From Rhabdornis inornatus (lineage: Eukaryota; Chordata; Aves; Passeriformes; Rhabdornithidae), in NCBI GenBank assembly GCA_013397075.1, contig VWZS01001989.1, positions 51,048 to 115,047 of the forward strand: a stretch of 64,000 nt of DNA, in the 5' to 3' direction. A program made the translations under genes and the position numbers. Below the pieces are notes generated by a model. It was not told where the DNA came from. It did no database searches and saw only the letters and a program-made list of their open reading frames with translations. Shown piece after piece: positions 26,170-37,600 of this stretch (positions are counted from its first letter, which is position 1; the number at the start of each line of letters is the position of its first letter).

Positions 26170-28080
26170 TATTCTTTGTATGCTTCTATGTTTCTTTCAC
26201 CACTGAGCTCTGCGTTTACAGTCTTAGTTTTGAATGCCTGTAAATATGACTGCCTGTCCTCTAGTTCTGTCTTACTCTGTTGGTTTTACTTCAAAAAAGT
26301 CTGACCATAAGAAATTAAAAAGTGTCACCAGTAACTGGTTTTGTCTTACGTGTTTTTCTTCTCAAGATTTTAAGTTTTCTCATGATGGATTGAGTTTTTC
26401 TTCAAAAAGCAGAACCTTCCTAGGACTTTTGCTTTCTCTGAACAAGGATTTGGCCTAAGGGCATGTGCAATGTACTCACAATTGGCTCCTGTGTTGTAGT
26501 GTTTTCCTACCACTTTCTTTCTGTTCCAGACAGAATTTGCATGGCTAAGGAAGGCCATTGAGGCCACCCTTGGGAGATCTCACACTGTCACAGCTCAGTA
26601 GCCGGTTTGGTCTGCTGTCTTCCTTTAGTATTTTTTTATTAATGCCATTAAGAACCAAAAAAGCCCACATGGTTACTCCAAAATGTTCATGGGGTTATTT
26701 TGGTGGAGTTTTTCTTCAGAAAAAAAAAATAAGCAGGGCTGGGGGTGCTCCAGAAAGTGCAGCTGTGGAGATTTTGGTAAAAATATTGGTGTTGACTTGG
26801 GCACTTGTAGCTTTCAGATTTGTGGCCACCAGCAAAGGGTGGGTCTGTAGGCACTCAATAGCCAAGGTAACCTGCATGTTCAGGGTTTTCTCTCTCACTG
26901 GACATCAATTTTTGGACTGTGTCTAATCTTCTACGTGGTGGCCATGACCCTGAAGGTCAGAAGTGCCTGTTGGGGTCTGTAGCCCTGTGGCATCAGTGCT
27001 TCTTTGTGTGTCCCAGCTGCCGCCATGACCCACTGTTGGTTGTTGCTGTCCATGAGCTGTTTCTCCTGCTTGGCCTTTGGAGCAGCTCCTGATAAACAGC
27101 AGTTTACATAATGCCTGTGATCACCAATAACTGAATGCTGCCTCCCAAAAAAATGACCTCCAGCAAGCTGAAGCATGGGTAATAACAGTGAGGCAAGGCA
27201 GAAGAAAAATGTGACCTCAGTGATCTCTCTCTGTTGTTTGTAACCCAGAGAAATATTTCCTTGGAGGTGGTGACCTGCTTATGGATTTGGCTTTCCCAAG
27301 TAGGTGGCAGTGCTACTTCTCTGACCAGTGAAAAATCTGCAGTGTCCTGAATTCTTTTGGACACTTCCTTAAGGATAGCTGTCCTACCAGTAGCTTTGTG
27401 TCACAGGAGCTTGGGACAGAGAGTGTTGAGTGTTGGTTTTACTTCAAACAAGCTGTAATAAATAAACTATTACAAAACAAAAGATCATGGCCCTTTTCTG
27501 TTTTCTTGAGATGATAAACTTGCAGTGAAATGACTGAGCTCCTGCTGTGTGCTGGTTGGTTGGAGGGTTGGGGGTTGGTTTGGGGTTTTTTTCTCAGGGA
27601 TTGAGAGCAGCCTGACATGAAACATACTTGGGAATTTGAATAAAAGGCTCTTAAGCTGAGTTTGGAGTCAAGGAGCTTGTCAGATCCATCTGGGCAGGGC
27701 CTTGCTTAGGCCATGTAGTGCCACCTTTACCAGCATCCAAAGAACTCAGATTTATTTTTTTAAACTGGCAAGGGGTGAAGGAAGCTGAAGAACAGCAACT
27801 TCCATTTAGTTACTATGGAACAAAGTAACTAAACTAAATAGTAACTAAACTAATAAACTAAAGTTTATTTGGATCAGGACCATTAGAGTGTCACAGAGCT
27901 GGCAGCAATTTCCATGTATGAAAGGGGAGGATTTGACTTTTCTACATTATCATAAACAGGGTCAAAAAAAGGGATGGATGGATGGAGCTTAATTTCTGGT
28001 CCTGTGCTTTGTGAGTCTGGGCCTAGTTATTTGTATGGTAAAACTAATGCCAAACTGAGGAAGAGTAGAAAAATGAGCAT
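26170..28080. other. DYNLRB1 downstream spacer
   Basis: No coding exon, RNA gene or clear repeat is recognised here. A short GGAT run sits near 27972-27986. Confidence 0.55.
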
Positions 28081-28120
28081 CATCATTCCAGTCCTTTTTC
28101 GTAGCCAGGATCAGAGTAGG

Positions 28121-28473
28121 TGTGGTAGATAGGGACAGGCGGTCGGAAGATCTCACGATGTGACGGAAAGCAGAAGCAGCATGGAATCCTTCCTCCCCCT
28201 ATTCCTCTGTGATATGCAATCACCCTAGGTATGCAGCCCCTCCTAACCCCAGTAGTTTTCCACTCCTCACTAACCAAGTATCCCACCATCCCCTTCCTGA
28301 TGTAGAACAACCCCCTTGACTATTTAACCCCATGAGATAAGATAATAAAGGCCATTTGACCATCCACCATACTGGTGTCTGTGTGTCGTGGACCGAGTGG
28401 CTCGGGTGAGGCTGGGCTGCCGTGCTGTCTTCTTGTGGACCAGGTCGCCTCGCCTTCCTAGCAGAAGGCGACA
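28121..28473 (+). mobile_element. Solo LTR, avian ERVK type
   Basis: A compact LTR of about 350 bp from TGTGGTAGATAGGG to GCAGAAGGCGACA. It has a TATA-like CTATTTAAC near 28319, AATAAA at 28344-28349, and a GC-rich U5 (TCGTGGACCGAGTGGCTCGG ... CCAGGTCGCCTCGCC) typical of passerine ERVK LTRs. The terminal AGAAGGCGACA is repeated once more immediately outside. No internal gag/pol follows, so it is taken as a solo LTR. Ends are by eye. Confidence 0.75.
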
Positions 28474-28849
28474 AGAAGGCGACAGCCTGAACAGCCTGTG
28501 CCACCTGCACCTTGGAGCTGCTTTGTGCTGGGGCTGGAGACTGGCCTGATTTGCTGTCTTGGAAAAGTCAGTTTTGGTTTTGGTGGATCCTTATCGAAGG
28601 CTGAGGAAGCATCTGCTGCTGGGAGAACAAACCCTGATGGATTAACAAGGTAATGCAAGGGAGTTTGGGACATAGCTCTGGGCTAGGAAGAGCAGCATTT
28701 GAGGCCCAGTGATGTGTCTCTTGTGCTGCCTCTGTGCCGAGATAAGGCTCTGCCAGAGGAGTGGAGGTAGCACTGTAAAAGCTGAGCTTGTGTAAAACCT
28801 TCTGTGGATTTCTGTTGGCTCCAGTGCCCTGCTGAGTAACTCCTCCCCT

Positions 28850-28949
28850 GCCTAAGGCAGCTGATGATAGTGTCCTTTACATAGAGGACACGGAGGAGCT
28901 GCAGCTGCCCCATCCCTGGAGCCTAAGGCAGCTGATGATAGTGTCCTTT
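28850..28949. repeat. Pair of 29-bp direct repeats
   Basis: The segment beginning GCCTAAGGCAGCTGATGATA occurs exactly at 28850-28878 and again at 28921-28949, separated by 42 bp. The second copy runs directly into a truncated CR1. Confidence 0.85.
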
Positions 28950-29062
28950 GGATGGGGCTTGGGACAATCTGGGATAGTGGAAGGTGTCCCTGCCCATGGC
29001 AGGGGTTGGGACTGGATGAGATTTAAGGTTCCTTCCAACCCAAACCAGTCTGTGATTTATGT
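28950..29062 (+). repeat. CR1 LINE 3' fragment
   Basis: Starts GATGGGGCTTGGGACAATCT, then GTCCCTGCCCATGGCAGGGG and GGTTCCTTCCAACCCAAACC, in sense orientation. It is about 110 bp and 5'-truncated. Confidence 0.88.
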
Positions 29063-29064
29063 TT

Positions 29065-31040
29065 TATCTTGTCTTAGCTACTTCTCTAGGGGACAAAGAC
29101 AGAGATCTCACACCAAGAGAGGCTGGGCTAAAGTGAGCAGAGCTACAGCAGCTCCTGGCACCCACGAGCTGCAGGAGAAGCAAAAGCAGCTGGGGGTGCA
29201 GCGGCAGGAGCCCAGACACTGCCCTGGCCAGCAGGAGCCTGAGCATCAACACAGTTCCATTGACAAAAATACACTTCTTTTAGCAGCATTACAAGATTCC
29301 TTCAGGGAGATTTGCCTCACTGCTGTGGTTTCACAAGACCCAGGAGTGCTCATTATCGTTGTTGCTACACTTTGCTACACTGTGGAATGCTGGCATGTGG
29401 GAAGCTCGTTGTTGATTCCAGGTCATATTAGGACAGCTCGCTGGTGCCTTAAACCTTTGACTGATCTGGGGGAGGGGGGGTTAGGTCTGTAATGCACCTC
29501 CTTAAATAAGGAGTTCTGCCCATGACATCAGTAAGACCAGGCAAGAGAGGCATTAATGTGTGCAGGATTGTTCAAGAAGCTGAGGGTTGAAGGAGGAAGT
29601 GTATAGATTAAATCAAACTTCTTTGATCCATATCCCATTTCTGGAATGCTGAGAAGCATTAACATGCTGAGAAGCTCCAGGGCTTCTATGAAATGGGTTT
29701 TTTTCTCTCTCTCCAGGTGTCTGAATAATTCTGTGGAATTACGACCCCAGTCCTGCAATGACGTCTGCATGGATAAAACCAGGGGCCACATCACTAAATT
29801 GGAAAGACTTCCACATTCTTCTCATCAAAAAGAGGTTCACACTTTATAGCAACTGTAATAAACCCTTTTGCTGAGGATAAAGTCTGTAGGGGTCATCACT
29901 TGCCATGTCTGATTCAACATTCCTGCTTCCCCTTCAGTATTCTCTGATTAACAGGACCTATAATCAGAGGTTAATATCTCTACTTGTATCTTAATTATGA
30001 AAGTGAATCTCATGAGTTTATACTTCCTTACCAGTATGTGCTTGTTTAACTACTGCTTGGTCAAGGAAAATCCATTATATTGGCCATGAAAATGTTTTCT
30101 TTCTTGGGTAAACTCAACAAGGAAACAAGAATTTCTTCAATTCTCATTAAATATATATTTGTTTTAACTGGTGGCACAATAATCAGAGCAGTTCTTTCAA
30201 AACTGCATCTTTCATTTATTTTTTTTACCAAGGTTGCCCTTAATCATTTAACATTTGTGCTTGCTCCTGTTTTGTGTCAATTCACTGTAACAATGAGACA
30301 GTGCTCCAGCATGATACAGCTCCTGTTGTGGTGTGCAGTGAGAAGGAATATTAGACCTGGTGAAACACTGATGCTCTGTTTGCAGTTGTTTTTGATTCAT
30401 TTACCAGCTCCAGAAATAGCTGCCCTATTTGTAGCTGTGCTGCAGGCTTTAATATATTCAGCATAACCATGGCCGTGAATGTAGCAGGGAAAACAACGGG
30501 GTCGTTAGTGGGGACATGATTGGGGTACATGTGGGAATTGCAAACGTCTGAGTATCTGTGTGAGAGTAGTTTATATCCAGGTTTGTTGGCTGGAGTCTGT
30601 GGTCTGAGCTGTTGTGGCTTCATCCCCACACAATCCTTCCTTCTCCTCCACCCTTCTCACAACAGCCATGTTTGCTGCCCAAATCTGGCAGTGACACTTG
30701 GAAAATGTTTGAGCCAAGATGTCCAGAAGATGCCTCTGCAGGCTGGAGTCATGGACACCTCTGTCCTCTAAGCACCTGTGGAAATCCCAGCCCAGGTGTA
30801 CTTCTGCTGCCTTAAGCTAGGCCCTCAGGTGCTCTGCTCCAACAGGACAGGAAAAAATGCTCATGTTTTGGGTCATCTCTGAATAAACCATTATGCCCCA
30901 TCGGGAAATGGGGACGTTCTGCCATGGTGTTCTATGGAATGGCTGTCCTCGTGTCACCAGCTGCTCTCTCTTGTGTTGGGGCTTATAAAAAAGAGAGGGG
31001 CAGATAGTAATAGGACGAGAGGGAATGGTTAGTCTATAGA
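29065..31040. other. Spacer upstream of the MAP1LC3A CpG island
   Basis: Mostly unique sequence. An open stretch around 29080-29492 is glutamine-rich, but no family is recognised and it is entered from a CR1 repeat. No RNA gene is seen. Confidence 0.5.
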
Positions 31041-31044
31041 CTAA

Positions 31045-31262
31045 GAGAGGTGAGATTTCGATTGGATATTGGGAAGGAATTCTTCCCTGTGAGGGTGGGG
31101 AGGCCCTGGCACCGGATGCCCAGAGAAGCCCCTGGATCCCCGTAAGTGTCCAAGGCCAGGCTGGATGGGGCTTGGAGCAGCCTGGGACAGTGGAAGGTGC
31201 CCCTGCCCCTGTCAGGGTTGGCACGCGCTGGGCTGTAGGGCCCCTTCCAGCCCAAGCCCGTG
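31045..31262 (+). repeat. CR1 LINE 3' fragment next to a CpG island
   Basis: Sense CR1 tail: GATTGGATATTGGGAAGGAA, GGCTGGATGGGGCTTGGAGC, then GGGCCCCTTCCAGCCCAAGC. It ends where the GC-rich promoter block begins. Confidence 0.9.
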
Positions 31263-31640
31263 TGTGGCTCCACGGTTTCCGCGGCTCCCGGGTGACTGCG
31301 GATCCCGGCGGCAGCGAGCTCCGGGGTCCCGGGGGCGGGCGGTGCCCCGGGCGGGACAAGCCCCACCCCCTATGGGCGGGGCCGGATGACGTCACCGCCG
31401 CTCCGCCGCAGCCCCAGCGCAGACGGAGCCGCACGGTCCTGGTGCCGTCCCGGTCCTGCCGCGNCAGCCGCCGCGAGGTGATGTCATCCCGGCCGGCCCC
31501 GCACCGGGGGGGCCGCACCGCGCCCGGCCGGAGCTCAGCGATGTTCCCGGGCCATCCCCGCTGTGTCGCCGCTTCTCCAGGGAACCGGGGTCAGCGGGGC
31601 GCGGTGGCGGCCGCGAGGGGCCGTGGAATGCCTAGGACGA
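31262..31640 (+). promoter_or_regulatory. CpG island with GC box and palindromic CRE; probable upstream MAP1LC3A promoter
   Basis: A strong CpG island that contains GGGCGGGGCC near 31374, a perfect CRE TGACGTCA at 31387-31394, and a CRE-like TGATGTCA about 90 bp further on. It carries one n at 31464, probably a collapsed gap. It is the only CpG island between DYNLRB1 and the identified MAP1LC3A exons, and it lies about 7.8 kb before exon 2. Mammalian MAP1LC3A also uses a distant upstream promoter. Assignment to MAP1LC3A is by position; a separate non-coding transcript is an alternative. Confidence 0.6.
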
Positions 31641-34600
31641 GGGTGATGGCTGGGTGTCCCCTTTGACTGTTAGAGCACAAAGACCTTCCCAAAAATCGCC
31701 TTCCGCGCTCCCCATCTCGTCAGCATTAGGGCGGTTGTTGTTCCAGGATGCCACACGCCCTCTGTGATGGTTGTGGAGACTCAGAGGAGTCAATGCTCAC
31801 ATCCTCCCTACCCCTTTGTCAAAGGTGCGTGGTGGGGAGGCTCAGTAGGTGAGGAGGTGGCTGTAGAAAGTCCCAGGTTTTATCTCCAGACCCGATACTG
31901 GAATCCGAAGACACATCAACTGCTGTGTCTCTTGTACTTTGTCAGCCGCTGCAGAGAGAGGTGTGTGTTTCTGGCAGGTTAAATTCCTGGGGAGGGGCTA
32001 AAAGCCAGTTGAGCTTTACTGGCTGTATAATGCTGAAATCGGTGTTTTCATGCCTAAAAACCCTCATACTGTGCCAGAGACTGTCCAAACGCAGGTGAGG
32101 GCGTTTTGCCTGCTGAAAACTGCTGATCCAGCCCCTTGCTGCTCTCTTGGAAACTGTAAATATTTGGTATTTTATTGGCACAACCCTTCTGGCCTTGAAT
32201 GCTTACCCAGCCCTCCCCTGCCACAGGACTGAGCCAAGGGAACACGCACAAACAAGAACCAGCCGAAGCCTGGGAGCTTGGGATCCTTGCTGGGACCCTG
32301 CTGTGTTCTCCTAAGCTGTGTATTAAAACCAGTAAAGTCCTAAATCAGCCCCTTAGTAACTCCCTACTGTTAAACTGGTGAGAATGAGCTTATTATGGTC
32401 AAGACAAGACTGGTTTGCCTTTGTGGATTGCTCAGACCTTGTGTGAGCCAGAAGGAAAACAAAATCTGAGGCTCAGAGTAGTTGAAAGAAAGCAGGATTA
32501 AAATAGCCCAGGAGGGACAGAGGGGATGAGAGAGTTTGATGCCGGCAACTGCAAGTGCTCCTTGTTTCTCTGTACTTTCCTCTGCCCTTTTGCTCTCTCA
32601 GCTGGCTGGGCTGCAGAGCTGAGCCAGGAGGAGGAGGCCTGGCAGTTCCCACAGTTGCATTGGATCAGGGCAGGAATTACTCTGTTGGAGAAAGTAAATA
32701 CAGCTTGTTTTTGTCTTTGAATCATTACACAACAGGAGCAGGAAGCGATTGTTTACAATGCAGTTGGAGAGAGCTGGTGGAAAACATCTCCAGCAATTCT
32801 GTACCCTCAGAATGGCTTAATTTTTAAGGCTTCAAAACTTCACAGAAATGGAATAGTTCCAAAAAAGCAGTGAAAAGGCAGAGTCAGGGCTATGGCTGTT
32901 TACAAAAGGCACCCAGGCTCCAGTTTCATGGCAAGTGACTGCCTTAGGTCTTGGTCTGCTGCTCCTCAGTGAAGATTCTGCTTTCCTCAATGCTTGTGTT
33001 CCTCCTTCTTATATTTTTGAAATTTTTCTGTGAATTTCTTATGTTTGTTCATCTGCTTAGTCTTGGGTCTCTCCTGAGTAAAATTTCCTGATTCCTTTTC
33101 ATCATTGTTGAGGACTTGAGAAGGGGACTGGCTGGGAAACACCACAGCTTTGGTCCAAGGTGTGTGTAGGGCATGGAGCAGTGACTCCTTCCGTGATCTG
33201 AGGTGCTGTCCCTGGTGAGCAGGAGAGCTCAGGTGAGCTCTGTGAGCAGGTCCTTGGCAGCAGAACATCCTTGCTATGGGTGCAGGGGGTGAAGTGTAGC
33301 AGCACCCTCTGTATCCATGTTCTGAACCCAGAGGCTGAGGTGTGTTCAGATCTGCTGCAGGAGTCCAAAACAATTCCCAGAACAAAGCTGTGGTCTGTGT
33401 CAGAGGAACAGGCTGTCCTGGCAGTAGTGAGAACATGCAGCAGCCTGATGACACTGTTGCACTTCCCGAAAGGAACACGAGTCCTTGGGAGCATTGTCCC
33501 ACTGCTCCTGAAGTGGGGGTTTCATTGGGCTGGCAGCAGCTGTCAGCTGTGTTTTCAATGCAGCACAAAACCAGCATGGTGACGGACATGGGCCTGGATA
33601 CTGGACCAGCCGGATGACCCAGAGTACCTCGGTCCTGTGCCCCTGTGTCCGGCAGAAGCGGAGGCGGGAACACACCTATGTGTGTCCCGTGGCTCAGCTG
33701 GAGCCCCTGGCTTGGTCACAAACAGAGAGGATTGACCTCGGCCTCTGGACGGGGTGTTCCCATCCTGGGTTCCATCCTCTGGGAGATCTGTCTTTAGTTG
33801 TGGAAGCCACTCCTCTTCAGAGGAAAGGCCACGGTGGGTGTGGAGTGAATCCTCTCTGGCTCTGGGGAACAGTGTCCCTGGGGACTCATCCAGCGTGAAC
33901 CAGCTGTGCCTGTAGCCATCAAGAGACCAGCAGTGGCTGAACTGTCTGCTTCACACACCATCCTGTGCTTGTCACAACAGTTTTGCTTGTTGGTGGCTTT
34001 GAAGAACATCTGGATATTGGTGTGATGTCGGTCCATGAGCCCATGCTGGTCCTTGGCTGGTCTTCAGGATGTCTGTGCTCTGGCAGTTGTGCTTTGAGAG
34101 ATGGGATTCCTTGAGAGGAGGATGCTGCTCCAAGCTGCTGCTTAGCTACCTGTGTCTTGGATTAATTACTGAGGACATTCTGTGACTTGACTGCATGTGA
34201 GAGTAATTATCAGTGCTGAAGAAACTGAACAGGCTTCCAGAACAAATGCCAGCATGACATGTAGACCACAAATTTTGATTTTTTTATTATTATTGTTTTA
34301 TATAACAAAAGGTCCTGACTGGCAGCCAGGAATAATAAAACCTGTGTCTTTTGTTCATTATTTCATTTTTTTTTCCACTATAAGAACTTCAGATCTTTCT
34401 TTGAGCCAGAAGGGTGGAAACTGGTGAATGCAGGGGCTGTCAGGCTGGTAGGCCCTTGCTGCCTCTGTCATCAAGTGCCATGAGCCATGGATAAGTCACG
34501 TTCCTTGGCTTTGGTGTTCCTTCTGTGGTCAGTGCCAACAGGGATCACAGCCAGGAGAGTCACCTGGGAGGTCTCACAGTGTGTCACCTGCTCGTGTGAC

Positions 34601-37600
34601 ATTCTGTGGTTGACTGGCAGTGTGTGAACACTACCAGCTCTGTCATGCTGTTGTTTGCTGCCTTTTGTCCTCAGAAGGTGGTTTAAGGCTGTGAGAGAAA
34701 ATGCAGGAATTAATTCAAAACACTGGTGTCTGGCAGGTGTCCTCAAAACATCTGTGCGTGTCCAGGTCTGTTTGTGCACAAATAGCAGTGGCCTGTGCTG
34801 GGCAAAGGCTCTTGGTGCATGCAGGTGCACGGTGGGCTGCACCAAAATACAGTCCAGCCAGCAGTACCAGGTCTTTCTTTGAGCAATTTGAAGTGTACTG
34901 AATAGTTCTGAGAAATCTGAGTGTGTTCCTGCTGTCTTGGAGGATATGGGATGGGAAGGTTGTCCAGGTGGAAGGTCATGCCGCAGGCAGATGAAAACCC
35001 TGGCACAGCAGCCTCCCGAGGGCTTGTACAGAGGGAACTCGCTGTTCCTTTACCAAGGACAGTGAAACTGTGATTAAGCGTTGAACACAAAAACAGTTCC
35101 TTATCTGAAACTGTGATGTAAATACTCAGTTTGCCATCCTGACATGACACAGAAGGTGCTGCCTGTTTGCCCCTCGTGCTCAGGGGGTGCAGTGAGTTTT
35201 AAGCTGTTTGGATGATGGAGGTCCAGTGCTCATCCTGCATGGCCCATGGCAGGGGTGGATCACAGAATCCCAGGATGATTTTATTTAGAAGGGGCCCTAA
35301 AGTCCATCTCATTCCACCCCCTGCAGTGGGCAGGGACACCTTCCACTATCCCAAGTTGCTCCAAGCCTCATCCAGCCTGGCCTTGGACACTTCCAGGGAT
35401 CCAGGGGCAACCACAGCTTCTCTGGGCAACCTGTGCCACGGCCTCCCCACCCTCACAGGGAAGAATTCCTTCCCAGTATCTCATCTAACCTTGCCCTCTG
35501 TCAGTTTAATGCCATTCCCCCTTGGGGAATGTCACTCCAGTGGTACTGTGCAACCAGAGGACAAGTGTCTTGGCATGTATTTAGAGTTCACAGTTGTGGT
35601 GTGGCTCTGCTTGATAAGGAGCTGAGCCCTTACCATGATTTGCCAGATGCAAACGCTCATTCCTGGCACCAGGGTCAAAATCATACTCCTGTTACATTTT
35701 TAAAATGCTAAGAAAAATGAAGGTGTTTCCTCTTTGTGTTTTAAAATCCATTTTCAAGCTCTATTCTGGAGCCAGGAAGATTGGGAACTTTTGTAAATTA
35801 ATAAGGCTGCTGAGATCCTTCTTCAGTCACAGGGCCCCCAATGGCATTCAGAAATTCTGCCATTCAGAAATCCTCACAGACACTGCACATTTGGTAGTGC
35901 AGCTAGTGATGGGATGGAGAGTCATGAAGACAGAGCATCCACTGCTCCATGTTCATGTTGGTAATACCTTCCAGGGACAGTGGAGCTTCAGCTCCACCTT
36001 CCATAATGCAGAGACATGTTTTCTATCAGTTCAAAGCTTTTAGGTACAGAGCAGTGTAGGTTTGGTCTGGAGTGATTTGTCCTGTGCGGAGCACCCAACT
36101 TTGCAGACAGACAGTCGAATAAACCTGACAATCAGAAGCACTGTGAGACCTCTACAGTGCTGCTGTCCTATGTAGCCTGGGACAAGCACCCTTTGGCGTG
36201 CTGAGGACACCTGCCCTGGGCACAGCCTCCTTCCTTCCTGGATGATGGAGTCTCCTCTTGCTCCTCCCACAGCACCACTGGCCTGAGAAGGAGCACTGGG
36301 CAAGGACAGGTCAGGCCAGGTGCTGGGTGAGCCATGACACATTCACGGGGGTGTTTGCTGGTGGTTAGAGGTGTCTGGCCTTAGGGTGGTGTGATATTGC
36401 AGAAATAGTCATTGATGTTCATCTGGAATGACCTGCATAACTGGCCTGTGTCTCCAGCACTTGCCAGCTCATCCCACACACATCCTGATTTCAAACCATC
36501 CAATTCCTCCTCTCCTGGTAGAAAATCTCTTGGAGAGAAGTCCATGCTCTAGCAGCACTCTGCCCTGGGACTGACCACAGCAGCTTCTTGAAGAAATATG
36601 TTCATTTTTGCATCTGTTTCAAATCTTAGGCAGATCCTTCTCTGGGCTGGCTGGCAGGGTATTGTGTCGATGGCAGGGAGAAGCCACAGGGCCAGCAGCC
36701 TGCTGGAGGTGCCAGGGATGTCTGTACACTCTGGAGCTGTGGGACACAGGGAGAAGCAGTAGCTCATGGCTGAACTTCTGGTCTCTGCTTTGCTCTCCAC
36801 ACAGCCCTTGCGCAGCTCAGGAGTTGTTTATCTGGTAGCATGCTGATGACCTTTCCAGGTGGTATTTGTTCTTACTGGTGTTTTCCTAACAGCATTCCTG
36901 CTGGTCACAGGCAGCAGGGCCTCTCCCTGTTGTCCATCTGCTGCTCTGGGGCAGCACCAGTGCCTGAGCAGTGCTTGTCTAGAATCTCCCGAAGAATGGT
37001 GCCCCTTATGCAGTGGTGCTGTTGGAAGACTTGCCGTGTGTTTTCCTTCTATCCCACGATCTGTATCTTTTGTCTGCTGAGGCTCTTTTGCATCCAAGAC
37101 TGTTCTTTCATCCCATGTCTGCACAGTGCCCAGCACAGCAGGGACCTGGCTCCTGTGGCCAGGGTTCCTGGGCACTGCTGATAAAAAAGGTTAATGTTTG
37201 CAAAGTGTGGCTTAAAATTTTCCGCTGTTCTCCTCAACTGCCATAATGATCTCATCCTGCATTGCTATGGTATACACTGTGTGCTTGCATCTTTTGGAGC
37301 ACAGCTTGGGAAGGATCTCAGTCAAGAAAACAGCCAAGATTCTGGTGGTTTGGGCAATTGGCAAGCTTTGCTGTTGGTACTTAACAGTTGAAACAGCAGT
37401 TGGAGGAGTAATAGGCAATTTCCTGACATATGCAATGCTACAAAAATACTCCTATCTTTCAGTAGGCCCTGGCAGAGAAGTTTCCCTGGGAATAACCAAT
37501 AAAATTGTGTGGATTTTGTCTTGCTGCCATCTTGAGATCTGACATCCTGGCACTGGGGAGAAGTCTGGCTTCCCTCATGGAGGAGATGTGGTGCCCACAG

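Noticed and set aside
28935..29492. 185-residue Gln-rich open frame
   Set aside because: Begins in a CR1 tail; the Gln-rich middle suggested a coiled coil, but no family, start context or splice structure supports it.
30817..31518. 233-residue minus-strand open frame
   Set aside because: Spans a CpG island, a gap and a CR1 fragment; the GSRSSLPP-type composition is GC-driven. No family resemblance.
31541..31589. Possible alternative MAP1LC3A first exon beginning ATGTTCCCGGG
   Set aside because: The phase would fit, but the donor (GTCAGC) is weak and the 16 residues resemble no known LC3A N-terminus. Kept only as a remark under the missing-exon finding.
32987..33673. 228-residue minus-strand open frame between DYNLRB1 and MAP1LC3A
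   Set aside because: No recognisable domain, overlapped by equally long frames on both strands, and no splice or promoter context. Could still be a lineage-specific transcript, but not supportable from sequence alone.
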